From Pseudomonadales bacterium (GTDB lineage Bacteria > Pseudomonadota > Gammaproteobacteria > Pseudomonadales > Azotimanducaceae): a stretch of DNA of 44,791 bases. Position 1 is the first letter of the stretch. Every line of letters begins with the position of its first letter. A model generated the notes under the pieces. The model was not told the origin of the DNA. It did no database searches and was given only the letters and a program-made list of their open reading frames with translations. The stretch lies in NCBI GenBank assembly GCA_022827245.1, contig JAJDTI010000141.1:1-44791 (forward strand), given 5' to 3'. Positions 31,369-40,098 of the stretch are shown piece by piece. A program made the position numbers and the translations under genes.

Positions 31369-33102
31369 CTACAGCAGGCTCCCCGGATGCTCCGCTCCCA
31401 GCATGGCCTCGCGGAGCAACGGGAGCGGTGCGCTGCCGTGCGATAGCAGGGTCTCGTGGAATGCGCGCCACGCGTCGCGGCCGCCGCGGGTGGCGGTCCA
31501 GTCATGGCGCATCTTGACGATGATGAGCTTGCCGAGCGTATAGGAGAAGTAGCCCGGGTCGTAGGTGCCGCGGAGCGCCTGCTGTTCGGCGTTGCCGGGG
31601 TCGAGCCAGGCGAGTTCCGCGAACATCCGGCGCGACTCCTCCAGGCTCATCCCTTCGACGTGCAGCCCGATGGAAGAGAGGAAGCGCACGTCGCGCATCA
31701 GCGCGTCCAGGATCTGGCCGACGCGCACGAGGGGACGGCCGTCGCCGAGGCCCGCCTCCTGCATCAGTTCCTCCGCGTAGTGCGCCCAGCCTTCGCTCAG
31801 CATCCCGTCGCGGAGCACCTTGCCGATGCGGTTGTCGGAGCGCTTGCCGTAGAGGGACTGCAGGAAGTGCCCCGGCCAGACCTCGTGCACGGAGGTGTTG
31901 AGCAGGTCCGCTTCTCCCGGGACGTACTGGAGCTGCACGTCGGGCGGCCACTCGGGGTCCGGACCGGCGATGTAGTAGACGGCGGGCAGTCCCTGCTCGA
32001 AGGGTCCGGGGGTCTCGATGTAGGCGGAGTTGGTGCGCCGGTAGGCGGGCGCCTCGGCCACGTAGGCGGTCTCGTCGCTCGGGATCCCCACGATGTCCGC
32101 CTGGAGCAGGAAGGCCTTCAGTTCCGGCAGTTGCTCGTTGGCTCGGGCGACGGCGCCCGCCGGGGGCTTGTCGTTGCGTATGCGGGCGGCGCAGTCGGCG
32201 ATGGCGAGATCGGGGTCGATGGACGCGCAGGTCTCGCGGAGCATTGCGAGATTGCGGTCGAGGTCGGCCTGCGCCACGGCCTTGAGCGTTCGCCAGTCCA
32301 GGTCGATGCGATACACGCGCCGGAGCAACTGCCCGTAGCGTGCCTCGCCGAGGGCGAAGTCGTCGACGCTGTCCTCCAGCCGGAGTTCCAGCCAGGCTTC
32401 CATGTCCCGTAGCGCCGCGACCGCCGGGACCAGGGCGGTGGCGAACGTGCCTTGCAACTCCTCGTCTTCCACCTCGGCGAACACCACGGGAGCGTCCTCC
32501 TCGAGGTGGGTCGCGAGACCGCCGAACCGGATGATGGCCGTCTGCACGAACGGTCGCGGGAACGGCGGCTCGAGCGTGGCGCGCATCTGCTCGAGGTAGG
32601 CGGGAAGGTTTCGGAGGTAGGCGGTGAGCGCCTCGAGGCGCACGGCCTTGGGAGCGTAGCCGCGCGACACGTACACGCTCGGACTGATCGCCCGTGCGTA
32701 CCAGGCGGGATCGCGCCGATGGGCCTCGGCGTCCTCCACCCAGAACAGCATGCCGTCAATCGCGGCGATGAGCTGACGTCTCTGCAGGTCTTCGCCCGGG
32801 GTCAGCGACCCGGCCGGGAACTCCCATTCGGCCCGGCCGGCGAAGTCGCGCAACGTCGAGACGCGCCGGGCGATCCCGGCGGCGCTCACGTCGGGCAGCC
32901 GACCGTCGTGCTCGTGGCGTCCGGCCCACGTGCCCGACGTGGGCAGCACATCGAAATACGCGTCGATGAACTCGTCGGCGAAAGGCTCCCAGGAAGGCGG
33001 CGGGGCGGTCCGGTCCTGTTCCGGGGCGCCGCAGCCGAGCAACAGGGCGAGCGCCGCGGTCAGGCCTGCTGCCCGCCCGGCGGGAAGGGGATCAATGCGC
33101 AT
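31369..33102 (-). CDS. DUF885 family lipoprotein (metallopeptidase-like)
   Basis: The 577-residue protein begins with a lipoprotein signal (LTAALALLLGC, cysteine about residue 24) and so is likely membrane-anchored in the periplasm. DUF885 landmarks are SVHEVWPGHFLQSLYG, an HExxxGH metal motif, then SEGWAHYAEELMQEAG with a downstream Glu and DPGYFSYTLGKLII near the end. The family resembles gluzincin-type peptidases; the substrate is unknown. ATG 33102 has AAAGGAG about 10 bases upstream. It sits between selB and selC on the same strand, 45 bases after selB; nothing in it suggests a role in Sec decoding. A Sec codon is not needed to read it. Confidence 0.9.
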   Translation of the reverse strand: MRIDPLPAGRAAGLTAALALLLGCGAPEQDRTAPPPSWEPFADEFIDAYFDVLPTSGTWAGRHEHDGRLPDVSAAGIARRVSTLRDFAGRAEWEFPAGSLTPGEDLQRRQLIAAIDGMLFWVEDAEAHRRDPAWYARAISPSVYVSRGYAPKAVRLEALTAYLRNLPAYLEQMRATLEPPFPRPFVQTAIIRFGGLATHLEEDAPVVFAEVEDEELQGTFATALVPAVAALRDMEAWLELRLEDSVDDFALGEARYGQLLRRVYRIDLDWRTLKAVAQADLDRNLAMLRETCASIDPDLAIADCAARIRNDKPPAGAVARANEQLPELKAFLLQADIVGIPSDETAYVAEAPAYRRTNSAYIETPGPFEQGLPAVYYIAGPDPEWPPDVQLQYVPGEADLLNTSVHEVWPGHFLQSLYGKRSDNRIGKVLRDGMLSEGWAHYAEELMQEAGLGDGRPLVRVGQILDALMRDVRFLSSIGLHVEGMSLEESRRMFAELAWLDPGNAEQQALRGTYDPGYFSYTLGKLIIVKMRHDWTATRGGRDAWRAFHETLLSHGSAPLPLLREAMLGAEHPGSLL

Positions 33103-33147
33103 CGAGTTCGTCTCCTTTACTGCTGGAACTTCCTCATGCGGGGGAAC

Positions 33148-35019
33148 TCAGCCAAAGATGCTGGCGAACTCCCCGACGACGCGCCGCAGGTCGCCGCTCC
33201 GGCGCGTGAACCGCTTGCGGTCGAAGTGCTCGAGCACCTCGATGACGACGTTGCGACCGACTCCGGAGGCGTCGCGGAAGTCGCGCACGGTGAAGGGGCC
33301 GCGGGTGTCGAGGTCGGTGGCGACGGCGGCCAGTTCCCGCAGGCGCTCCTTGAGGTAGAAGCGGTTCGGGCCCACCTGCTCGCAGAGGCCGATCCCGGCC
33401 AGGGCGCGCATCTCGCGCTCGAGTTGCGGGAACGGGCGTCCGAGGGACTTGGCGATGTCGCCGAGGCTCGGCGGCTGCAGGGTGTCGAGGGAGGGGGAGA
33501 CGCGTTCGAAGAGGGTGGCGAGGGCCGCCGGGATCTCCGCGACGTGGCTCGCGAGCGCGAAGCTGCCCGTGTGGGCGCGAATGTCGCCCGTCTCCGCCAG
33601 CGATGCGATCGCGAAGTCGACGGTGCCCCGGGGCGCGTCGAGCGCTTTCGCGATGGCCTCGCGCGGCAGTCCGGCACTCTCGCGGTCGGCACGGTGGTGG
33701 CGGGAGAGCGCCTCGAGCACCGCCGCCCGCGCTTCGTCGAGCAGGTCGCGGTGGATGACGAGGCCGCCGCTGCGGGCGAACTGGTCGCCTCCCGTCACGC
33801 GGCCGAGGGCGCCGTCGGTCAGGTTCCAGTCGCGGCGGAAGCCGTCGGTCTCGACCACATCGAGGCGTGCGAGGGCCGAGAGCGCGGCGCCGGGGTCGTC
33901 GTGGCGCAACGCGCCGATGCGCGCGAGCCGCGCGGCGGCCCGGCGGCGGCCGTGGACCGCGACCACATCGAGGACGCGCCCGCCGCCGATCGTTCGCCCG
34001 AGGTCCTGGTCGCGGGCGATCAGGCGGTCCCCCACCTTGAGCGGCAGCTCGCGGTCGAGCACGACGTCGACAGCGCCCGTTCCGCCGGGCGGGATGGGGT
34101 CACCGCTCAGCAGCCCGATGCGGCCCTGGGCGTGGCTGGTGGCCGCGTAGGCGTGGATGGGCGCCCAGTGCCGCACCGCGCGGGGGAAGTCGGGGAGGAC
34201 GTCGAACTCGACCACGGCATGTCGGGTCCGGCCCGCGGCGGCGGGCGCGACGATCCAGTCTCCCCGCGCGACCTCGTCGACATCGATGCCGGTCAGGTTC
34301 ATGGCGGTGCGGTCACCTTCCGCGGCCATCTCCGATGCCGCGTCCTGCACGTGGAGACTGCGTACCCGAACGGGGCGGTCCGTCGCGGCGACGACGAGGG
34401 GGTCGCCGACGCGTGCCGTTCCGGCGACCACGGTGCCCGTCACCACGGCGCCGGCGCCGCGGACGGAGAACGCACGGTCCACGGCGAGGCGAAAGCCCCG
34501 GTCCGCGCGCTCGACGGCGTGGCGTCGGGCCGCGCCGGCAAGTTCGTCCCGGAGTTCCCCGATGCCGCGTCCGTCCGTGCAGGACACGGGAACGGTGGCG
34601 GCGCCTTCCAGGAAGGACGCCTGCAGCAGCGCGTCGACTTCGTTGCGCACTTCCGACACCCGCTCCGGGTCCACCCGGTCCACCTTGTTGACGGCCACCA
34701 CGCCTTCGCGCAGTCCCATCAGTTGCAGTATCTGCAGGTGTTCCCGGGTCTGCGGCATCACCCCGTCGTCGGCGGCGACGACCAGCAGCGCGTACTGGCG
34801 CCGGCCCACGCCGGCCACCATGTTGTGGATGAAGCGGTGATGTCCGGGGACGTCCACGAAACCCACCCGTGCGCCGTCGAGGTCCGTGTAGGCGAAGCCG
34901 AGGTCGATGGTGAGGCCGCGCCGCTTCTCTTCCTCCAGGCGGTCCGTGTCCACGCCGGTCAGAGCGCGCACGATCGCCGTCTTGCCGTGATCCACGTGGC
35001 CCGCGAGGGTGACGATCAT
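33148..35019 (-). CDS. selB: Selenocysteine-specific elongation factor SelB
   Basis: SelB carries Sec-tRNA-Sec to UGA codons marked by a SECIS hairpin. The 623-residue protein (E. coli 614) has an EF-Tu-like GTPase domain: G1 AGHVDHGKTA at residue 6, DTDRLEEEKRRGLTIDLGFA, DVPGHHRFIHNM and NKVD. Two beta-barrel domains and four C-terminal winged helices follow, ending in RDFRDASGVGRNVVIEVLEHFD, the usual SelB C-terminal fold. ATG 35019 overlaps the selA stop by four bases (ATGA), so the two are translationally coupled. Assignment is secure. Confidence 0.97.
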   Translation of the reverse strand: MIVTLAGHVDHGKTAIVRALTGVDTDRLEEEKRRGLTIDLGFAYTDLDGARVGFVDVPGHHRFIHNMVAGVGRRQYALLVVAADDGVMPQTREHLQILQLMGLREGVVAVNKVDRVDPERVSEVRNEVDALLQASFLEGAATVPVSCTDGRGIGELRDELAGAARRHAVERADRGFRLAVDRAFSVRGAGAVVTGTVVAGTARVGDPLVVAATDRPVRVRSLHVQDAASEMAAEGDRTAMNLTGIDVDEVARGDWIVAPAAAGRTRHAVVEFDVLPDFPRAVRHWAPIHAYAATSHAQGRIGLLSGDPIPPGGTGAVDVVLDRELPLKVGDRLIARDQDLGRTIGGGRVLDVVAVHGRRRAAARLARIGALRHDDPGAALSALARLDVVETDGFRRDWNLTDGALGRVTGGDQFARSGGLVIHRDLLDEARAAVLEALSRHHRADRESAGLPREAIAKALDAPRGTVDFAIASLAETGDIRAHTGSFALASHVAEIPAALATLFERVSPSLDTLQPPSLGDIAKSLGRPFPQLEREMRALAGIGLCEQVGPNRFYLKERLRELAAVATDLDTRGPFTVRDFRDASGVGRNVVIEVLEHFDRKRFTRRSGDLRRVVGEFASIFG

Positions 35020-36383
35020 GCGAGCTTGCGCAGGCTGTCGAGCAGTTCGGGCAGGGGTTCGGCGCCGCGCATGTCGAGCCAGAGCCTGCCGTCCGATACG
35101 CGCGCGATGACCGGGACCGGCAGCCGGCGGAGGCGGGCGGCCAGTCCGGTGAGGGCCTTGCCGCTGTCCGCCGACACCGCCACGGCGCGGCTCGGCAGCA
35201 CCTGGTCGGGCAAAGCGCCGCTGCCGAGCTGCCCGGAAGCCTCTTCGACAGCCACCGCGAAACCCTCGCCGAGCAGTGGCCCGAGCACCCCTGCGACCTC
35301 GGTTGCTCGGGCTTCCAACGTCTCCGGCGGCGTCGTCAGCGTCCGCAGCAGCGGGATCCGCGCAACGACCGAGGATTCGTCCTCGTAAGCCCGCAGCGTC
35401 GCGTCGAGCAGGGCGAGGGTCACCTTGTCGAGGCGCAGGGCGCGCTTCAGCGGGTTGGCGTCGAGCCGGGCGACGAGGTCGGCGCGTCCGACCACGATGC
35501 CGGCCTGGATGCCGCCGAGCAGCTTGTCGCCGGAGAACGTGACGAGGTCGGCGCCGTCGGCGAGAGTCTCGCGCGGCGTCGGTTCGTGCGGGAGTCCGAA
35601 ACGCGTGAGGTCGACGAGCGTGCCGCTGCCGAGGTCCACGCACAGCGGAATCTCGTGCCGTCGTCCGATCTTTGCGAGTTCCGCGGTTGCGACCGTGCGG
35701 GTGAAGCCCTCGACGCGGTAGTTGCTCGGGTGCACCTTGAGGAGGAGGGCGGTCGTGTCGTCCACCGCGGCCTCGAAGTCGGCCGGGTGCGTGCGGTTGG
35801 TGGTGCCGACCTCGGCCAGCCGGCAGCCCGAGCGCGCCATGATGTCCGGGATGCGGAAGCTGCCGCCGATCTCGATGAGTTCCCCGCGGGAGACGGGTAC
35901 GGAGCGTCCGAGGGCCAGGGTGTTGAGCACTAGCAGCACCGCGGCGGCGTTGTTGTTGACGACCGTGGCCGCCTCGGCGCCGGTCAGGAGCTCGAGTCGA
36001 TGCCGGACGATGCCTTCCCGGTCGCCGCGCCGGCCGGTCCCGAGGTCGTACTCGAGGGTGACGGGAGCCGTGGCCGCGTCGACGGCTGCTTGCATGAGTT
36101 CCGGCGAGAGTACGGCCCGGCCGAGGTTGGTGTGGACGATCGTCCCGGTCAGGTTGAAGACGCGCCGGTAGCCATGGCCGACGTGGCGCGCGAGCCAGGC
36201 TTCCACCGGTTCGGCGTAGCGCGCGGCGTCCGTGGCCCAGTCCGGAACCTCCCCGGTCCGCGCCTCGGCCTGCAGCCGGCGTACCGCGTCCTTGACGGTG
36301 GCCAGTCCGTGCCGGGTGAGGGTCTCCGCCAGGGCCCCGTGCTGCAGCACGGCGTCGACGCTCGGCAGGGCCCGGCGGGACAT
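35016..36383 (-). CDS. selA: L-seryl-tRNA(Sec) selenium transferase SelA
   Basis: SelA converts Ser-tRNA-Sec to Sec-tRNA-Sec with selenophosphate and PLP. The 455-residue protein has FNLTGTIVHTNLGRAVLS, TVVNNNAAAVLLVLNTLA, GTTNRTHPADFE, CVDLGSGTLVDL and the PLP lysine in TFSGDKLLGGIQAGI, all in family order. Length equals that of E. coli SelA (463) within a few residues. ATG 36383 lies four bases after the stop of the TPR gene, so the order TPR, selA, selB is probably one transcript. The selenophosphate donor SelD is encoded at 9179-11368 on the other strand. Confidence 0.97.
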   Translation of the reverse strand: MSRRALPSVDAVLQHGALAETLTRHGLATVKDAVRRLQAEARTGEVPDWATDAARYAEPVEAWLARHVGHGYRRVFNLTGTIVHTNLGRAVLSPELMQAAVDAATAPVTLEYDLGTGRRGDREGIVRHRLELLTGAEAATVVNNNAAAVLLVLNTLALGRSVPVSRGELIEIGGSFRIPDIMARSGCRLAEVGTTNRTHPADFEAAVDDTTALLLKVHPSNYRVEGFTRTVATAELAKIGRRHEIPLCVDLGSGTLVDLTRFGLPHEPTPRETLADGADLVTFSGDKLLGGIQAGIVVGRADLVARLDANPLKRALRLDKVTLALLDATLRAYEDESSVVARIPLLRTLTTPPETLEARATEVAGVLGPLLGEGFAVAVEEASGQLGSGALPDQVLPSRAVAVSADSGKALTGLAARLRRLPVPVIARVSDGRLWLDMRGAEPLPELLDSLRKLA

Positions 36384-36387
36384 CGCG

Positions 36388-37116
36388 TCAGGAACCGTCC
36401 AGGGCGGCCAGTTGCTCGCGGGCTTCCTCGGCCAGGATGCCCTCGTACGCGTCGCGCGGAGGCGTCTCGGCGGCCTCCGTGAACAGTTCCCGTGCCCGGT
36501 CCCGGTTGCGCCGCTTGTTGAGGGCGAGGAGCCCCTTGGCGTACTCGACCTGTACGGCCTTGTCGTCCGGCGCCAGGGCGTAGGCCCGCTCGAAGTGCTC
36601 GGCGGCCTTCTTCTTCGAAGCCCCGGTCATCATCCGCCCGGCCAGGTTGCGGCTCGCCTCCGCGTGCCAGGAGGCGAGGCTGAGATGGGCGCGTCCGAAA
36701 TCCGGCGCAAGCGTGACCGCGCGTTCCATGGCTTCGCGCACCGGCTTGGCGAGCCCCAGGGCCTTCATCCCCTTCCCGAGCGTCTGGGCGTACCGGCCCA
36801 TGGCGTGGGAGCGCTGCAGGTACGCCTCGGCGTTGGCGTCGTCGAGGGCGATCGCTTCGTCGGCGAACGCCTGCGCGCGCTCGAACAGGGCCTGACGGTC
36901 CGTTTCTTCGGCCACATAGAAGCCGTGGATCGCCAACGTCTCCGCGGCGAAGGCGAGCCCTTCGGACGTTCCCGCCGCGGCCGCCAGTTCGGAGGCGCGG
37001 GCGAAGTCGCCTTCGGCATAAGCCGCACGTGCCTCCTCCATGGATTGCCCGCGCGCGGCCGTGGTGCACAGGAATGCGGCGACGATGGTGCAGGCGACGA
37101 TCCGCATCCTCGGCAT
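36388..37116 (-). CDS. Exported TPR-like repeat protein
   Basis: The 242-residue protein has a signal peptide (MRIVACTIVAAFLCTTAARG) and helical repeats of TPR type: AAYAEGDFARASELAAAAG, AFADEAIALDDANAEAYLQ, MERAVTLAPDFGRAHL and AEHFERAYALAPDDKAV. It should be a periplasmic scaffold protein. ATG 37116 is preferred to the earlier frame start at 37212 because the signal peptide and an AGGAGA site fit it. Its stop is four bases before selA, which ties it to the sel operon by transcription; whether it has anything to do with selenium is unknown. Confidence 0.83.
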   Translation of the reverse strand: MPRMRIVACTIVAAFLCTTAARGQSMEEARAAYAEGDFARASELAAAAGTSEGLAFAAETLAIHGFYVAEETDRQALFERAQAFADEAIALDDANAEAYLQRSHAMGRYAQTLGKGMKALGLAKPVREAMERAVTLAPDFGRAHLSLASWHAEASRNLAGRMMTGASKKKAAEHFERAYALAPDDKAVQVEYAKGLLALNKRRNRDRARELFTEAAETPPRDAYEGILAEEAREQLAALDGS

Positions 37117-37226
37117 TACGCGTTCTCCTGTCTGTCGGGTCGGCGCGGCTCGGCCCGGATGATGAAGGCCCGGGGCGGGACCGTGCAAGCCCCGCTCGCA
37201 AGCGCGGACCAAGTCGTATCGACGCG

Positions 37227-37248
37227 GGGCGGCGCGTTGGCGCCGCCC
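37227..37248. terminator. Stem-loop after the TonB receptor gene
   Basis: GGGCGGCGC (37227-37235) and GCGCCGCCC (37240-37248) pair perfectly over nine bases around a GTTG loop. The hairpin lies 40 bases after the TonB receptor stop on the minus strand. No T run follows, so termination would be imperfect; an mRNA 3'-end stabiliser is as likely. Confidence 0.4.
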
Positions 37249-37287
37249 GGCTCCCGACTGGAGGAACGCGTCCCTGGAGCCGCTCGC

Positions 37288-39615
37288 TCAGAAGCGCATG
37301 CGCATGCCCGCCTCGACCGTGCGTCCGCGCTCGGGCGCCAGGTCCTTGACGATCGACGTGTGCAGGCGCTGCTCGTCGTCGGTCAGGTTGCGGCCGGCGA
37401 CGAACAGGTCGAGCGTCATGTCGCCCGGCCGGAACCGCCAGGCAATGCGCGCGCGCAGGTCGTCATAGGAGTCCGTCGGCAACTCGAAATCGGCGACGTC
37501 GTCCTGCTCGGAAGCCCGCACGTAGTTGACGTTCGCCCGCAGGCGATCGTTCGTGAACGCGACGGACACCCCGACCCGGTCGGGCGGGATGAGCGGCAGG
37601 TTGTCGTTGCCGGAGACATCGAGTTCCGGTGAGACCATGTCGAAGAAGGCGCCGAGCTCGACGCGTCCGACACCCCACTCCGCGACCGTGACGCGGCCTT
37701 CCACCTCGAAACCGACGAAGGTCGCGTCGGCCTGGGAGAACTGGCGCACGTCGAAGCCTTCCATCTCCTCGCCCGTGGCGGCCTGGTAGATGAAGTCAGC
37801 GAAGCTCGTGTAGTAGAAGGTCCCGTCCGCGGACCAGCGGTCGCCGCGGCCGCTCAGCGTCGCGGCAAGGTTGCGCGCCTGCTCCTGGTCGAGGCCGGGA
37901 TCCCCGATCTCGAAACTCCGCGTGGCGAGGTGCGGCCCGTCGGAGAACAGCTCCTCTCCCACCGGAGCGCGGGAGGAGTAGTCCCCGAGCAGCGTTGCCT
38001 GCCAGCCTGCCCCGAGGGGCACGATCAGGCCGAGCGACGCGCTGCCGCCGGTGAAGTCCCTGCTCCCGCCATGGGCCGGGTCGTGCTCCACCCGGTCAAG
38101 GCGCACCCCGGCCTCGAGGCCGAGGTCGCCCCCGAGGGAGCGTTCGCCCACCCAGAAGAGCCCGAAGGACTGCGTGTCCACGGGCGGCGTGAAGGCTTCT
38201 TCCCCCACCACCGAGAACTCGCGGCTGCCGAGCTGGCCGCCGACGGCCCCGCGCCAGCCACCGGCCGGGCCGTGCGTCAGCTCCGCGCGCGCTTCCCAGG
38301 CTTCGTTTTCGAAGGCCGTGCCCACCTCGCCGGAGGGCTCGATCTCCAGGTGCTCGTAGTCGTTGATGCCGACCCGGACGTTGAGGCTCTCGAAACCCTC
38401 GAACGGATCGGCCAGCCCGGCCTCGAGGTCGATTCGCGTCTGCTGGAGCTCGATCACGGGAACGCCTTCGTCCTCGTGTTCGTCTTCGTGCTCGTCTTCG
38501 TGTTCGTCCTCGTGCTCGTCCGCGTGCTCCTCGTCCTCGTCGTGATCGTCCCCGTGCTCCTCGTCGTGGTCGTGGTCGTCCTCGTCGTCGTGCCCCAACT
38601 CGTGGTCGTCGTCGTGGCCATGCTCGTCATCGCCGTGTTCGTCGTGGCCATGAGCGTGGCTGTGGCCGGGGATTCCGTAGTCGGAGTTCAGGCCGCTGAC
38701 GGACACGCCGATGAAGCCGCGGTCGCCGACGAAGGAGAAGCCGACGGAACCGCCGCGCACATCGAAGGCGCTGCCGGGCAGATGGCCGTGCACTTCCTCC
38801 TCGTGCTCGTCCTCGTCGTGATGCTCGTCTTCGTCGTCGTGATGCTCGTCTTCGTCATCGTGGTCGTGGTCGTCCGCCTCGTCGTGGTCGTCGGCGCCGT
38901 GCTCGTCTTCGTCGTGGTGGTCCTCCATCTCTTCCAGAGCGTGCAGGTACGCGGACTCGGCGAACCCGGGGATGTCGTAGTCGTCCGCCTCGCGGGCGAA
39001 GCCGTCGAGGTGCCACGCCAGGTTGCCGCCGCCGCCGTCCAGCCGGAAGGCCCCGTTCCTGCCGTCGCCGTTGTCGGAGCCGCGCAGGTCGAGGACGCCG
39101 CGGACCCGCTCCGGCACTTCGCGCGGGATACGTCCCGTGTGGACATCGACCACGCCGCCGATGGCGCCGGAGCCGTAGAGCAGGGTCGCCGAACCCTTCA
39201 GGATCTCCACGCGCTCGGCGATGAAGGGGTCGACCGTGACCGCGTGGTCGCCGCTGCTGACGGAAACGTCGAGGGTGTCGATGCGGTCCTCCATGACGCG
39301 CACGCGCGCGCCGCCGAGGCCGTGGATGACGGGTCGCCCCGCGCCCGCGCCGTAGGAACTGTTGTGGATGCCGGGCTCGTTGCCCACGGTGGCGCCGATG
39401 TTGTCCACCGCCTTGCGTTCGAGTTCGTCGGCGGCGAGCACGTCGTTTGGCTGCGCGAGGCCTTCGCCCGCGAGCGGGTGTGCCAGGACGATGATCTCCT
39501 CGATGATCCCCGGCGCTTCCTCCGCGGGGGCTTCTTCGGCGAATGCGGCTGCCGCCAGCCACGGTGCCGCGGCCAACGGCGCCGCGGCCAACAACGAGAG
39601 TGTTTTGCGTTTCAT
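37288..39615 (-). CDS. TonB-dependent receptor with His/Asp-rich loops, probable zinc receptor (ZnuD-like)
   Basis: This is a 775-residue outer-membrane receptor. After a signal peptide (LLAAAPLAAAPWLAAAAFAE) come a TonB-box-like IIEEIIVLA, the plug domain (VGNEPGIHNSSYGAGAGRPV, VEILKGSATLLYGSGAIGG) and a beta-barrel ending in the aromatic MRMRF. Two very His/Asp/Glu-rich insertions at residues about 225-279 and 318-383 look like metal-collecting loops. Together with a Zur-like site upstream, they point to zinc uptake, as in ZnuD. The gene follows a small secreted Cys/His protein by 61 bases. The DNA of the loops is low-complexity and makes a long false open frame on the other strand. Zinc specificity is inference. 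Confidence 0.9.
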   Translation of the reverse strand: MKRKTLSLLAAAPLAAAPWLAAAAFAEEAPAEEAPGIIEEIIVLAHPLAGEGLAQPNDVLAADELERKAVDNIGATVGNEPGIHNSSYGAGAGRPVIHGLGGARVRVMEDRIDTLDVSVSSGDHAVTVDPFIAERVEILKGSATLLYGSGAIGGVVDVHTGRIPREVPERVRGVLDLRGSDNGDGRNGAFRLDGGGGNLAWHLDGFAREADDYDIPGFAESAYLHALEEMEDHHDEDEHGADDHDEADDHDHDDEDEHHDDEDEHHDEDEHEEEVHGHLPGSAFDVRGGSVGFSFVGDRGFIGVSVSGLNSDYGIPGHSHAHGHDEHGDDEHGHDDDHELGHDDEDDHDHDEEHGDDHDEDEEHADEHEDEHEDEHEDEHEDEGVPVIELQQTRIDLEAGLADPFEGFESLNVRVGINDYEHLEIEPSGEVGTAFENEAWEARAELTHGPAGGWRGAVGGQLGSREFSVVGEEAFTPPVDTQSFGLFWVGERSLGGDLGLEAGVRLDRVEHDPAHGGSRDFTGGSASLGLIVPLGAGWQATLLGDYSSRAPVGEELFSDGPHLATRSFEIGDPGLDQEQARNLAATLSGRGDRWSADGTFYYTSFADFIYQAATGEEMEGFDVRQFSQADATFVGFEVEGRVTVAEWGVGRVELGAFFDMVSPELDVSGNDNLPLIPPDRVGVSVAFTNDRLRANVNYVRASEQDDVADFELPTDSYDDLRARIAWRFRPGDMTLDLFVAGRNLTDDEQRLHTSIVKDLAPERGRTVEAGMRMRF
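38467..38943. repeat. Low-complexity triplet-rich stretches coding the His/Asp-rich loops
   Basis: Two blocks, 38467-38664 and 38779-38943, consist of near-repeats of CTCGTCCTCGTG-type triplets that encode runs of Asp, Glu and His in the receptor. Such DNA can expand or contract by slippage in multiples of three, changing loop length without breaking the frame. No spacer pattern of a CRISPR array is present. Confidence 0.8.
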
Positions 39616-39676
39616 GTCCTGCTCCGAGTAAACGAGCACGTGCGCGGGGCGCCGTGCGGGCCTGCTTGCGTTGAGG

Positions 39677-39970
39677 TCAGGAAACGGAGAAGGGAGGGGC
39701 GCGGGAGCGGACGACCTCGTACGGGCGGGGAGCAAGGGTGGCCGAAACCACCGGCAGGCTGTCGGACCAGCGCCACTCGGACGGTTGGGCGTCAACCCAT
39801 CCCGCCTCGGGAGCGTGGCCCGCTTCGGAGATCGCACAGAGCGTGCAGGCCTCCTCCTCATGCGCATCGAGGTGCGCGTGCGCGTCGCCGACCGAGTGCC
39901 CGACGCACAGCATCAATCCGGCAGAGGCGGCAAACGAAGCCCATCGCCGCAGAATCTTCCGACTACTCAT
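39677..39970 (-). CDS. Small secreted Cys/His protein, DUF2946-like
   Basis: The 97-residue product has an Arg-rich N-terminus and a hydrophobic signal segment (WASFAASAGLMLCVGHSVG). A His/Asp/Glu stretch (AHAHLDAHEEEACTLC) with a CxxC follows, and it ends in RSRAPPFSVS. This matches the pattern of DUF2946-type proteins that often sit next to metal-related receptor genes. It lies 61 bases before the TonB receptor and 55 bases after a Zur-like palindrome, so a metal-binding accessory role is inferred. The family call is moderate because the protein is short. ATG 39970 is chosen. Confidence 0.7.
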   Translation of the reverse strand: MSSRKILRRWASFAASAGLMLCVGHSVGDAHAHLDAHEEEACTLCAISEAGHAPEAGWVDAQPSEWRWSDSLPVVSATLAPRPYEVVRSRAPPFSVS

Positions 39971-40024
39971 GGAATACGGTCACGGAACTCGGGCGAGGCG
40001 AGGCCATCGCGATGGTCGATCAAC

Positions 40025-40042
40025 AATACGTTATAACATATC
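40025..40042. promoter_or_regulatory. Zur-like palindrome upstream of the zinc receptor genes
   Basis: AATACGTTATAACATATC has the self-complementary core GTTATAAC and near-symmetric flanks (ATA/TAT). It resembles proteobacterial Zur operators built around GTTATAAC. It is AT-rich against a GC-rich background and lies 55 bases upstream of the small Cys/His gene on the minus strand. The pairing with a zinc-type receptor is the main support. Confidence 0.6.
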
Positions 40043-40098
40043 AACTCTGCGTGTGCTTCGAGCGCGTCGACGGCGCGAAAGACGGGCCGGCCCCCTCC

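Noticed and set aside
38467-38943. CRISPR-like repeats
   Set aside because: The repeats are short triplets without unique spacers, inside a coding region.
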